This document shows positions 24,149-34,758 of a stretch of DNA of 64,000 bases, in pieces. The notes below the pieces were generated by a model. The model ran no database searches, had not been told where the DNA came from, and worked only from the letters and a program-made list of their open reading frames with translations. The stretch's first letter is position 1. The number at the start of each line of letters is the position of its first letter. The DNA comes from Neoconidiobolus thromboides FSU 785 (lineage: Eukaryota > Entomophthoromycota > Entomophthoromycetes > Entomophthorales > Neoconidiobolaceae), in contig MU626340.1 in assembly GCA_025603075.1 (NCBI GenBank), positions 9,530-73,529 of the forward strand, in the 5' to 3' direction. A program made the position numbers and the translations under genes.

Positions 24149-25153
24149 ATGAGTACAAAATCGTTTTTCGAAAAAACAAGGGTCAAAATAGGCTTAGGGA
24201 TATTTAGTATAATAGGAGTCTTAGTGATATTTTTTAGCTTAAGTATTCACTTTTATTTAAGTGGAGGAGAAAGTTCAGTATTCAAAAAAGAAATCGATAA
24301 TGATAAAATGAATGTGTTTGTTTTAGCTTCTGAATTTAATCACTATAAAAGGATATTAAAATTGAACGTCAATTTAGTGCTAGGGAAACAGATTGATAAG
24401 AGTGGCTTTGAAAGTGAAGAGGAAATCCAAGAGAGTAATGAAGAAAAAGTAGAAAATAATGGCGAAGAAAAGGAATATAGTCTACAATATCAATTTTGTA
24501 ATCAAAAAGGAGAATTCAAAACAAATAGTTAGTAATGATTATTGAAATATAAAAATAATAAAATAAACTTTGATTTTGTAGCTTTTTAAACTCAGAAGTT
24601 GAATTTGTATCTGGATCCCCAAAAGGATATCCGTTTGATGAGTATAAAGTGCCTTTGTCTCAAAATTATGATTTAATCAAAAATAATCAATCTCAAGGCT
24701 TGGAGTTTGTTCTAAATTATCGAGCTCACTCTCTACCTTCTCTAGCTTTGTTAGAAATTGACTTAAATGGGAATAAATATTTGTTATTAAAAAGGGCACT
24801 TACTACCAAGTTATTAAGCGTAATAGTTATGATTTGTATGTGGGGAATATCGATATTTTTTATGTTATATGTGCTTAATCAAGTGAGACTAAAGAAAGCT
24901 ATTACACCGAAATCTATTGCCATTGGAAACACAATTCTATTTGCATTCCCTAAGCTTAGGAATACGTTGCCAGATATCCCACCTATTGGCATCTATTTGG
25001 ATTATTTTTCTTTTTTATGGTAAATACAATATAACAGATGATTATGTAAGTTAATAATTCAATTCATTATTTAGGAATATGGTCCTCGTTTCAATAGTAG
25101 TAATAATTCAAATTATATTATTTGTATTTAAATATAAAAAAATAAAAGGATAG
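24149..25153 (+). CDS. DUF4436 family membrane protein
   Basis: Three exons with introns near 24533-24580 and 25020-25073. The splice joins give KTNSYFLNSEVEF and DYFSFLWNMV. One N-terminal membrane anchor (IGLGIFSIIGVLVIFFSL) is followed by an extracytoplasmic domain with the family motif GSPKGYPFDEYKVPL and RAHSLPSLALLEI. A C-terminal set of membrane segments follows: LLSVIVMICMWGISIFFML, then KLRNTLPDIPPIGIYLDYFSFLW and VLVSIVVIIQIILFVF. The YPFD(E)Y block and PPIGxxxDYxSFxW are hallmarks of DUF4436, found in fungi and some bacteria; no function is established. The stop codon lies only 7 nt from that of the opposite-strand metallophosphoesterase, so mature mRNAs almost certainly overlap at their 3' ends. 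Confidence 0.85.
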
Positions 25154-25160
25154 TTGAACA

Positions 25161-26181
25161 TTATTTATTTACTTAAAAATTCAATTGTCTTAATTTCATA
25201 TTTATCGTCTTCTTTTTGTAGTTGTAAAATTACACTTCGCTCATACTTCAATGCTCCTGGATTAACAGTGATTACATGCTTATTTCTTGATAACCCCCAA
25301 CCTGCATGAGTATGCCCATGAAAATGGATTAATGGTTGAATTTCTTGTGCAATCTGGTTTATACTATCACTTCCAGATTCTAATAATGAATCTTCTTCAA
25401 CAGCTACTCTAGTAGTATCTAAAAAAGATTAGCATATGAAAATAGCGGTTTATAGCTAGTACATGAATTGCTTGGGCCTTGATGGGTAATCAAAATAATT
25501 TGTGATTCCTCTTTTATTTGATCTTTAAGTTTATTAAATTTTTCTAATATTTTAGCTTCATTGTATGGAAATCCTAAAATAATTATAATTAAAATAACAA
25601 AGACTTTTTTAATCTACCTAACCAATAAACTTTTTCTTTTAAAATAGAATCAACGCTACCACCCATTCCCATTAATATCAAATTAGGGGCTTTCGACTAT
25701 TAGTATTACTATAAAATCATAAGCTAATTATTACCAATATTAGTCGTTTGTTCGTGAACATTAATAAAACACTGTGGATCTAAATCAAATTTTTTGATAA
25801 AATCAATAGAGCTATTAAACTCTTTAAAACACAGTTTAGGGTCATGGTTTCCTATTTAATAATAAAAACCAATATAATAACGAATTCAACTTATATTACC
25901 TGGAATATAGTAAACGATTGGATTTATTTCGCTTAGTTTTTTCATCACAGCTACCATTTCAAGCTCATCCTTACTTTGATCCGAGTTATCAAAGTGATCC
26001 ACATTAACAATGTCGCCTAAGCATATAATGGCATCTAACCTGGATCATTTAAGTGATGCAATTTATAGTTTATTACTATTTACTTAATATCTTTGTCTTT
26101 AATTCTTAGCTTTAACTTATCAATTGCTTGAAGTTGGTAATGAATGTCAGTTACTATCAAATAATTTAATTTTTGGGCCAT
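25161..26181 (-). CDS. Calcineurin-like metallophosphoesterase
   Basis: Read from ATG 26181 (MAQKLNYLIVTDIHYQ) through about eight short exons to TAA at 25163-25161. The five metal-binding blocks of the family are in order: D-x-H in TDIHYQ, GD in ICLGDIVNVDH, PGNHD, ITHQGPS and HFHGHTHAGWG. A two-metal (Mn/Fe/Zn) phosphodiesterase or phosphatase active site is therefore intact. The size, about 260 residues, is that of stand-alone Ser/Thr-phosphatase-like or Mre11-unrelated small phosphoesterases. No signal peptide is visible, so a cytosolic protein is expected. Substrate unknown. Confidence 0.9.
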
Positions 26182-26239
26182 TGAAAGTTGAGATTAAAGA
26201 GTGACGAAGCGTAATCAAAAAAATTTAAAACAAAAATGA

Positions 26240-26312
26240 AGCCTGATATGGGGCTCGAACCCATGACCCTGAGATTAAAAGTCTCATGCTCTACCGACTG
26301 AGCTAATCAGGC
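26240..26312 (-). tRNA. tRNA-Lys (UUU)
   Basis: On the minus strand the 73 nt sequence starts GCCTGATTAGCTCAGTCGGT and closes with ATCAGGC plus a discriminator T. Seven acceptor pairs are perfect. The anticodon stem GAGA/TCTC encloses CTTTTAA, so the anticodon is TTT. B box GGTTCGAGCCC is present, no intron, and a T5 run follows downstream. It sits between the two divergently transcribed genes. Confidence 0.96.
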
Positions 26313-26600
26313 TTTTTAATTTTGATGTTTTCATTTTTAAAATTTAATTTATAAAATAATAGAATATTTCTCATATTAGATGGTAGTGTAGATACCAATA
26401 CATGGACTGAAACTATAAATTTAATAACACAAGGGAAGTTGGTATCTATTAATTTACTTTAATCCATACCAAGGCATTTTTTCCAAGATTTTGAATTGTT
26501 TAAAATACCTAGCAAAATGTTTAACTATTATCTCTGCTATTTATTGAGCATAAATTAAAATTAAAAGAACTGAAGTTTTGTTGCTTGATTAATTAGCGGG

Positions 26601-28290
26601 ATGGATATTGGTAAAAGTAATTTTGCGATACATTATCCAGAGATTGAAAAGGCAATTAATACCTGCTCATTTATAAGTTTTGATGCTGAATTTTCGGGTA
26701 AGTTAGTTCAATAAATAAGATTAGATATAACCATTTGATTTTTAGGACTTGATACTTATAATACACAAGAAGAGTTAAGTAGTGATGAAAATGAGTCAAT
26801 TTATTATAATATGAAAAAAAGAATGGGAGATTATAAGATAATTCAAATCGGATTGAGCGTTTTTCACCAAATTCCAGTAAAACCAATACAATATCAAGCT
26901 AAGGTTTACAATTTTTATATCTTTCCAGCGGTAACAGACCAAAGAGAAGCTTCTTCAAAGTTTGTTTGTCACCCTTCAGCTATCAATTTTTTGTGCAACG
27001 AAGGCTTTGATTTCAATAAACTTTTTTATGATGGTATGATTATTGACTGTATTCAATTAATAGTTTGTTTTTTGACTTATTTTAAAAGGGATCCCTTATT
27101 TAACCACTGAAGAAGAAGCTAAGTATAAAGAATCAAAGATGAGGATAATGGATAATAAGAGAGATTTAGCAGATATAGATGAAAGAGGCAAAGCATTTAT
27201 GAAGAATAAAAAGTAATTAAATTACAACGTTTATAAATTATTAATCATTCAGAGAGGAAATAGTGAAGTTTTTGGAAGGCAGTGAATTAGAACTACCAAT
27301 TACATGTCCAAATAATTATTTTAGAATACTAATTTATCAGAATATTTCAGCAGAGTAAGTCAATACATATTATATTATCTATATATTTATTTATTTTTAG
27401 ATATAGTACAAGTTTAATGGCAAAAGGGACGGATTCTGGAGTACTTATATCTAGATTTAATAAAAAAGAATACGATAGAAGTCAAAAAAAGAAACTAAAT
27501 AAAATAGAGGTAAATATAAATAATTTGAAGATTAAGAGCATAACTTATTTCAATTGAAGAGAGAAATCAAAGAAAAAGTAGGGTTTAGAAAAGTAATTGA
27601 TTGTATGATCAAGAGTAAAAAACCATTAATCGGACACAACATGTTTTTGGATATTTGTCATCTTTTAAAGCAATTTGTTATTACACCTTTACCGGATTCC
27701 TATAAAGATTTTTTAACAGTATTAAGAGAGAAATTCCCAGTGTAAATTTATTAAGTAAAATAATAACATTATTAATTTTTAGTATCTATGATACCAAATT
27801 TTTGTTCGATTCAGCCTTCAATTTAAATGTAATTCAATTTTTATTATTTACAATCAACTTAATTTTGTTTTGTAGCATAACGAGACAAACGATTCTTCTT
27901 TACTTACAGTTAGAACAATTACTTCAAAAACTCCTTATCCCAAGGTCAAAATAAGTAAGTCAAATTGTATCAATTTAATTATTATTTTTAAAATAACTAT
28001 TTTTAGAGTTTTATGAAGAACATAATAAATATTTAATGGGCGATGGATCACAACACCATGAAGCAGGTTATGATGCTTTTGTTACTGGGGAAGTATTTTT
28101 AACTATTCTAGCTAAAGCAGGTAATTATTTAATGGATACTTTAAAATATTATTGTTCAATTTTAGTAGCTAACGAAAATAAAAAATACAAAAAATATGAT
28201 TGGGATTATTTATATAAGAGTACAGCAAGTCAAGAAAATAAGAATAGATTACATATTTCTCGTGGTAGTAAAAGATTTATAGCCCTTTGA
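26601..28290 (+). CDS. PARN-like poly(A)-specific ribonuclease
   Basis: Eight or nine exons. The start MDIGKSNFAIHYPEIEKAIN leads straight into the first DEDD motif, FISFDAEFSGL (Asp and Glu). QIGLSVFHQ and FYIFPA follow. The second acidic motif is KPLIGHNMFLDICHL, and the last is QHHEAGYDAFVTG, with His and Asp, marking a DEDDh exonuclease of the CAF1/PARN family. The R3H region of vertebrate PARN is not obvious, and no RRM is seen. The fourth metal-site residues are present, so the enzyme should be active as a 3' deadenylase on mRNA or small-RNA precursors. The ends are ATG 26601 and TGA 28288-28290. tRNA-Lys lies about 290 bp upstream on the other strand. Confidence 0.9.
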
Positions 28291-28774
28291 ACACCAGTTT
28301 TGTTTTACCCTTCTTTAAGTTTATGGGATCCTTTTTTGCTTTTTTTTAACTATCTGTGACGTAATTTTTTTGAAATAAATTAGGTTAGAAAGATTCTTTT
28401 ATGCATCAATGTTCATGTTTTGGGGTTTTATTATAATATAATAAGATCAACATATAAATCAATACTTTTGTTTCCTCAACTCATAGTACTATTTATAAAA
28501 ATATATCAAAGCAAGAAAAATATATTTTAAAATAGTAACATTAAATGGTTTTGTTAATATCATTATACTATCTGTCAAGTCTATTTTTCCAAAAATGTAT
28601 CGAATTTTAATGCTAGTTTAATTAAAATAACGACCATTGCTCAAAATGTTCCAAGCCATTAAATTTCAAGGCTTTTAATGACAATGAATAGTTAGATTAC
28701 GTCACTTAATGTAAAGCCTCGAAATTAATTTTGATATAAATATACATCAAACTAATGATGGAAATGCTCAAAAA
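28291..28774. other. Promoter region of secreted Cys-rich protein 1
   Basis: About 480 AT-rich bases with a TATAAA at 28735-28740. An ATGATG at 28755 opens a 7-codon frame whose TGA overlaps the main ATG (ATGA). It may lie upstream of the transcription start. Confidence 0.45.
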
Positions 28775-29176
28775 ATGATTAATATCTTAAAAATTAGTTT
28801 CGTTGCCTTTTTATTAGCCTCTCTTCACGCCAATGATGAAAGTAAAATAAAATGTAATAGTATGTTTGGTAGAACTGCAAATGGTGATGGTACAAACACT
28901 TATAGCTTTTCATGTAGATGTACTGCCGATAGTAATAAAAGCACAGTACAAACTTATTGTGACTATAGGGGAAGTGAAATCAAATCTAACTGCTCTGGTA
29001 ATCCTTTAAAATCCCCTGATAATGAATTAAGTTTACAAATCGCTAATTGTACAAATGGTATGGCCTTAGTTTCGCTCAAGTTTAAAGATGGTAGTTCAAA
29101 AACAGCTAATTTCCCTCTTTACTGTATTGGAGTAGGTATTGCTGGTTTAGATTGTAATGGTTCAGCAACTGTTTGA
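28775..29176 (+). CDS. Small secreted Cys-rich protein, paralogue 1
   Basis: An intronless 133-residue protein with a signal peptide (ILKISFVAFLLASLHA). The mature part has eight cysteines and the invariant block ANGDGTNTYSF followed by CxC. This is the first of four related genes within 6.4 kb. It is the shortest and lacks the extra N-terminal cysteine of the others. The cysteine order is C...CRC...C...C...NC...C...LDC, which suggests a disulfide-stabilised extracellular fold. Asn-Cys-Ser/Thr sites hint at N-glycosylation. I do not recognise a known family and assign no function; adhesion, wall or effector-like roles are all open. Confidence 0.85.
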   Translation: MINILKISFVAFLLASLHANDESKIKCNSMFGRTANGDGTNTYSFSCRCTADSNKSTVQTYCDYRGSEIKSNCSGNPLKSPDNELSLQIANCTNGMALVSLKFKDGSSKTANFPLYCIGVGIAGLDCNGSATV

Positions 29177-29474
29177 TTTATTAAATAAATTTAATCTAGA
29201 ATTTTGTAACAAAATTATCACTCTTTTTGTTTTCTTAGTTCAGACATTACAAAAAATTAATCCCTAAATTAATAATTTGATATATTAATAATTTGATATA
29301 CTAATAATTAGATATAAATATAACCTTGTTCTAAATATTACAATGTTTAATAGACATACCTATATATATTACTTTTAAGTAATACATTTGTAAATATACA
29401 CTTCAATTTTATTAAAATTATTTCATTTATCAACTTTTATTATTTGATGTAATTTTAGTAATAAAATTTTCATA

Positions 29475-29581
29475 AATGGGGATGTATTTTTGTGTCTAAG
29501 AATTTTACTAACAAATTTTCCGTTTAAATAGCACTTAAAAAATGGAAAAAAATAATGAAGTCAAAAAAATACTCCCAAATA
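29475..29581 (+). mobile_element. MITE copy 10
   Basis: Ends AATGGGGATG and CTCCCAAAT; forward orientation; CpG 1 has become TG, CpG 2 is intact. Confidence 0.92.
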
Positions 29582-29972
29582 TTATATCAAACTCATAACA
29601 AAGCTTACTATTTTATGGATGATGCTATTATAGATCAACAAAATGGAAGTAATTATGAATATCAAGTTATTTATAATTCTGACGATAATTTTTAAGAGAT
29701 GTAAAATACTATTAATAAATACACAATTAAAGATGTTAGTTCTATTTAACTTAAATTAGTACCTAATAACCTTTTGTACTATGAAAACAGAAAATTAATC
29801 AACACAAATCAAATGTAAGATTCTTTTTTAAAGCTAAATATAGCTTTTTTATGCATTTTAATCTAAATTTAATTTTTTATAAATAATGCAAGAATTGCCA
29901 TTAAAAATGGACAATTATCTACTAGAATAATTAATATTAGAAAAATCATTAGTTCAGTTAATAACTGAAGAG

Positions 29973-29980
29973 TATAAAAG
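29973..29980 (+). promoter_or_regulatory. TATA box of paralogue 2
   Basis: TATAAAAG lies 60 bp before the ATG. The surrounding CTGAAGAGTATAAAAG and CAAAAATATCTATTT are closely matched at paralogue 3. Confidence 0.6.
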
Positions 29981-30040
29981 ACCAAAAATATCTATTTTTC
30001 CTTTTATCAAATTTTAAATATCACATAAATCTTAATCGAA

Positions 30041-30463
30041 ATGAAAGCTACTTTATTATTATCTTTATTATCTCTAATCAGTGGTAGTCTTGCTGTATAT
30101 GGCGAAAAACCAAAATGCAGTAAGCGTGAAATCAGATGTGAAACTGACTTTGGTAGATTAGCTAACGGTGATGGTACAAACACTTACTCTTTTGGATGTA
30201 AATGTAAAATCGAATATAATGGCGAGGCTGCTGAACCAATCTGTAAGATTACTGGTAAAAATATCACCAATCAATGTCAAACTGGTACCGCATTCCTTAT
30301 CTCCAATAATGTAAGCTTCCAAGTTAATGAATGTAATCTTGGCAATGCCACCACTACTGTTACAATTAAAGATGCTGCCCCAAAGAAAGTATTTGTTACC
30401 CTTGATAAATGCACCCCTCAGGGTGTTGCTGGCTTAAATTGTGTTGGTACATCAAAATTTTAA
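30041..30463 (+). CDS. Small secreted Cys-rich protein, paralogue 2
   Basis: An intronless 140-residue protein. The signal peptide is MKATLLLSLLSLISGSLA. The mature part has nine cysteines: an extra one (KPKC) before the shared C...FGR-x-ANGDGTNTYSF-x-C-x-C core, then PIC, NQC, NEC, DKC and LNC. It is closest to paralogue 3: both share the MKAT start, KCK after the core, NATTTV, PKKVF and KCTPQGVAGLNCVG. They also share promoter sequence, so they look like a recent duplication now separated by 3 kb with four MITEs. No known domain recognised. Confidence 0.87.
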   Translation: MKATLLLSLLSLISGSLAVYGEKPKCSKREIRCETDFGRLANGDGTNTYSFGCKCKIEYNGEAAEPICKITGKNITNQCQTGTAFLISNNVSFQVNECNLGNATTTVTIKDAAPKKVFVTLDKCTPQGVAGLNCVGTSKF

Positions 30464-30977
30464 ATAGTTTTTATTTGTTTTAGCATAATAATAAAATTAA
30501 TATCACATGATATAATCTTTTTTTTGGACTTTTTATTTTAAAATTATTTATAAGAGTAATGATTTAATAGTGTATTCCTTTATGAGTTTATAAGTGCAAT
30601 CAAGAGTAATTGTTTGCACAAACTATTGGGAAAAGGTTGTAGATTTTGAATCGAATGAAATATGTAAGTCTGTTGATATTTACCAAAACATTGTCCTCGG
30701 TTGTGCCTGTAACTTCATCTAAAAGCATTTTATTTAAAATAAGTGTTATTTAAGTTGATTATCTATTACTATTTATTCAAGAAAAAAACTTGAATTTAAA
30801 AATGAGTTTACTTTAATATGAAAAGTAATTGACCCATTAATTTACTTTTATTGTTGAAATAATTTACTTTTTAGTACATTAAAACATAGCAATCAACAGA
30901 TTAAAAAGATTTAGTTTTAAATGAACTTTGATATTTTTCCAAAGTTGTTTTTATATTAATAGCAAAAATAAAATAAT

Positions 30978-31082
30978 ATATGGGGATGTATTTTTGTGTT
31001 TAACAATTCTACTAATAATTTTCCCACTTAAATGTGCTTAAAAGATGGAAAAAATAATGAAGCCAAAAAAATATCCCCATAT
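30978..31082 (+). mobile_element. MITE copy 11
   Basis: Ends ATATGGGGATG and TATCCCCATAT; forward orientation; CpG 1 has become CA and CpG 2 TG. Confidence 0.92.
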
Positions 31083-31176
31083 AATATAATGTTTGATAAA
31101 TCTACAAATTATAGTAAGGAACACCTTTCGAAAGCCCTAACAAATGTTAAGGTTTTTTGGAAAAGCATAATCTAAT

Positions 31177-31282
31177 ATATGGGAATGTGTTTTCTTATCT
31201 AAGAATTTCATTAACAATCTTTCCACTCAAATAGCACTTAAAAAATGTAAAGAAATGGAATTAAAAAAATACATCCCTGTAT
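31177..31282 (+). mobile_element. MITE copy 12
   Basis: Ends ATATGGGAATG and CATCCCTGTAT; forward orientation; both CpGs have become TG. It lies 94 bp after copy 11. Confidence 0.9.
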
Positions 31283-32166
31283 GTTTTTTCTGAAAATGGC
31301 TCTATAACTTCTAACTTTTAATGACATCTTAATTAATACCAAAACATTAGTTTCCATATACTTTAAGCCTCAAGTTCTAAACTACTGTGAAATATCGCTT
31401 TGTCAGTCCTATGGTTAATTATAGCATAACAATCGCCTAAGCTGTTGTGTTCTCGAGTTCAGAGAAAATCAATCCCATGTTCTTAGTTTGATTTGTTATG
31501 AGAACTTCTAGCTCCATCCCAAAGAATATTATCCTCTCATTTTGATATTTATACTTTTCAGAGTATAAAAGAGTTTACAGAGTATAGTAGTTCGAGGCTT
31601 TTTAACTGAATTATTCCCTGATATCTCGAACATTTAATAAAGCCACTAGGTTTTCTTAATAGTATTTTACGTAGATTTCACATTAGTATTGTCTATTCTA
31701 TTTGTCTTATATAGCTTGTAACCTATTACGTGCTATTCCTCATAATCCAAGCCTATCTTAGTCACATAAACTAAGACCTTTCGACTTATAGTGTAGTCAA
31801 CCCAGCAATAGCTGTTCTTGACTCCAAACCCTGAGTATCAGATTTCACACTACTTAGTTAATGAATTAAGATTATATTAAACAAATGTTAATAAAGGTGT
31901 TATTGATTAATTAAGCATATAACCCAAACTGTCTTGTACTATTTTAAATTTAACTAAATAAAGTTCCAAATATTAAAAAAATTGTAAACATAATAAACAA
32001 ACTAAAAATAAGTAAACCGTTATAAAAGCTTCAAATATTAGATATATACCAAAAAACATAACTAAATGAATTTTACTTGAATTTAAATGAAGCATTATTT
32101 AGGTATAAGTTGACTTTTAATATTTTATTAGTTATAGTTGTTTTGCTATAATAAATATTTAAAAGT

Positions 32167-32273
32167 ATATGAGAGTGTTTTTTTTGACTTCATTATTTTT
32201 TCCATTTTCTAAGCGCCATTTAAGCGGAAATTTTGTTGGTAAAATTCTTAAACACAAAAATACATCCCCATAT
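32167..32273 (-). mobile_element. MITE copy 13
   Basis: Ends ATATGAGAGTG and CATCCCCATAT; reverse orientation; both CpGs intact. Nearly identical to copy 15, 5.4 kb away. Confidence 0.95.
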
Positions 32274-32866
32274 GCTATGGATATTTTATTGCTTTATTTT
32301 CTAAGTGAATTTTACAAACATTTATTTAATAAAAGTTTAATTCATTAAATAAATAGTTTAAAACATAAGGTTTATTGTATATAAGCCAAATTAGACTAGT
32401 TAATTATACAAGTAGCAAGATTTAATTACACATATATTTGAAGATAATGACTTAACAACTAATTAAACCTTTTATCGTGTTTAGGTTGACAACACTGGCA
32501 TAATATCAATAATTTACAGAATGTTGGTAATATTTAATAGGTTTGTAGGGAAATATCACTTATTTTCATATCTTTCTCATTTTTATGCAATATAAAATCA
32601 AAAAATTATCAATCAATACTGAAGCAAAAGAACACTCTCGCATGGAACTCAAAATTTGATTATTCTCTTGTTCTAGTAATCTAATTTAATTAAAATAGAG
32701 GTTTTCAACTATCAAATATTGTTTAGTGAGTTTAAAATATCATTAATTATATATATACTATTATTTTTAGTATTTGATAATTTCATAGTTGTAATGATTT
32801 TTTCTTTATTTTTAAATAATACTTGTTTGAATAAATATTATATTTAGTTTTAATTATAAAAATAAG

Positions 32867-32966
32867 ATATAGGGATGTATTTTTGTGTTTAAGAGTTTTA
32901 CTAACAAATTTTCCGCTCAAATAGCGCTTAAAAAATGGAAAAAATAATCAAAAACACTTCCATCTA
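32867..32966 (+). mobile_element. MITE copy 14
   Basis: Left end ATATAGGGATG; right end degraded (CACTTCCATCTAT) with a short deletion after AAAATAATC. Both CpGs intact. Confidence 0.88.
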
Positions 32967-33383
32967 TTTTAATAGAAACTACTTTATTTAATATGCTAAT
33001 TGTTGCAAAACTACCGTTCTACCGTTCACAAAATTATTCTAAGTCTTTATTAAGTTTGAAATATTTTTATTAAGCTTGAGATATTTTTATCATTAATATG
33101 CATGGATATTGTTATATAATTAAACTATTTATAAGTTTGGTGGTAATATTGATTTATGCTTATAATACTGTTTTACATTTTGACGTTAATTAGGGGTATT
33201 TTTTCACTTAGCCTGAAATAGTGCTTAATTAGCTTATTATGTTATAAAAATAGCACAGACTTTATGCAAATAAAAAATAGAATTTGGAAAGAATAGATAA
33301 AGCAATTCTCTAGAAATAAATTATTTATGTATTAGAATAATTATACTTCATGAGATCATTTAATTTAATAAGCAGTTGAAGGG

Positions 33384-33390
33384 TATAAAA
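33384..33390 (+). promoter_or_regulatory. TATA box of paralogue 3
   Basis: TATAAAA in the context GTTGAAGGGTATAAAA and CAAAAATATCCATTT, 83 bp before the ATG; same arrangement as paralogue 2. Confidence 0.6.
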
Positions 33391-33473
33391 TGTCAAAAAT
33401 ATCCATTTCATTTTTTTATCAAACATAAATACATATCATCTCAAATTTACATAATATCTAAATATAAATCAAA

Positions 33474-33893
33474 ATGAAAGCTACTTTCGTATTATCTTTA
33501 TTATCTATAATTGGTGGTAGTCTCGCTACCTATGGTGGAAAAAAGTGTAATAACCATGAAATAAAATGTGAGTCCAACTTCGGTAGATCAGCTAATGGTG
33601 ATGGTACAAACACATACTCTTTTGCATGTAAATGTAAGATTCAATATGACAGTGATTCAGCAGAACCCTACTGTAAGAATGTTGGTCAAAACATCTCCAA
33701 TAACTGCTCATCTGGGAAATCATTCCTCCCTGCAAGTAACTTAAGCTTCCAAATTAATGATTGTAATCTCAACAATGCCACTACTACGGTCGAAACTAAT
33801 GGTGGTAATCCAAAAAAGGTCTTTATTTCCCTTAGTAAATGTACCCCTCAAGGTGTTGCCGGGTTAAATTGTGTTGGTTCATCTAAATTTTAG
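33474..33893 (+). CDS. Small secreted Cys-rich protein, paralogue 3
   Basis: An intronless 139-residue protein with signal peptide MKATFVLSLLSIIGGSLA. Nine cysteines occupy the same places as in paralogue 2. The core reads FGRSANGDGTNTYSFACKC, and the C-terminus KCTPQGVAGLNCVGSSKF differs from paralogue 2 by only a residue or two. The middle part is less conserved, including a Asn/Gly-rich NGGNP in place of the KDAAP turn of paralogue 2. That contrast, a fixed core and tail with a variable middle, is what would be expected of a surface protein with one changing face. No known domain recognised. Confidence 0.87.
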   Translation: MKATFVLSLLSIIGGSLATYGGKKCNNHEIKCESNFGRSANGDGTNTYSFACKCKIQYDSDSAEPYCKNVGQNISNNCSSGKSFLPASNLSFQINDCNLNNATTTVETNGGNPKKVFISLSKCTPQGVAGLNCVGSSKF

Positions 33894-34758
33894 ATATTGT
33901 TTGTATTTTTAGCATTGTAATAAATCGATATCTCATAACTTTAATTTACTTTCATTTCATAGAATTATTTTTGAAATTTAAATTCAAGGCTATTCGAGAG
34001 ATAATATTACGTTTTTAAATTTTTCAAAGGGCAAAGTTTTCAATTTATTAATAGGATACTAGTTATTAATAAGGGACAAAGGACAAGGATCAATGATTCC
34101 CTGTCTCAATACACCTGAATAAGATCTAGATATAGTTAAGATAAGTTATCAAGTTATGGAATCTTTCATTTGATGAAAAGAGAAAGTACTGAGGGATTTA
34201 TGTTTCTACGGTAAATTCCAGTTTTGTGTGAGTTTTATAGCTTCTCTAAAGTTGGCAATACATATTAGATGTTTTTTAAATGTCAGGGACTCATAGCCTT
34301 CATAAGTCAATTCTCTTATACTTTGTTATTAGGTTCATAATTGTTTGCATTATTTTTCTAAAAAAGAAACGTCTTTAGTAAGTTTTTTAAATAAAGTTTA
34401 ATGACTTATTAAATGTCTCATCACTACAATCTGAAAATTTCCTTAAAAATTTAACTCAAAAAATTTCAATACCTAAACTGTGAATTCAGCTTTGACAGAA
34501 TAAAATAATTGAAATCCTCGGATATTATTGTTTTATAAAATAACAATAATTTTAACTTAATTTAGTTAACTATCATTATTTTAAAGTAGAAAAATTAAAA
34601 ATAGAATAAAAATACGAAAAATAAATAAATAAATAAATAAATACAATACAAAATTGAAAAGTAGTGAGTTTGTGATAAAATAGTAGCTGTGAAATTAGGA
34701 GATTTTTTAGAAGTGTATATAAACAAAACAAAACAAACAAAACAAATAAAACAAAGCT
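33894..34758. other. Intergenic between paralogues 3 and 4
   Basis: 865 AT-rich bases. A (AAAT)n run lies at 34619-34642. No gene or MITE copy seen. Confidence 0.5.
34716..34756 (+). promoter_or_regulatory. TATA box and AAACAAAAC-rich leader of paralogue 4
   Basis: TATATAAA at 34716-34723 is followed by a run of AAACAAAAC/AAACAAA units up to the start codon. An unstructured A-rich leader of this kind usually supports strong translation. Confidence 0.55.

Larger units (their letters stand above)
29177..30040. other. Intergenic with MITE copy 10
   Basis: 860 bp between paralogues 1 and 2. Holds MITE copy 10, then AT-rich sequence and the promoter of paralogue 2. Confidence 0.5.
30464..33473. 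other. 3 kb intergenic with four MITEs and a composition shift
   Basis: Lies between paralogues 2 and 3 and carries MITE copies 11-14. The part at about 31360-31860 is visibly less AT-rich than its surroundings, has no long open frame and matches nothing I recognise; it may be an old insertion. Confidence 0.5.

Noticed and set aside
28755-28778. Seven-codon uORF overlapping the start of secreted paralogue 1
   Set aside because: Lies only 15-20 bp after the TATA box, so it is probably upstream of the transcription start.
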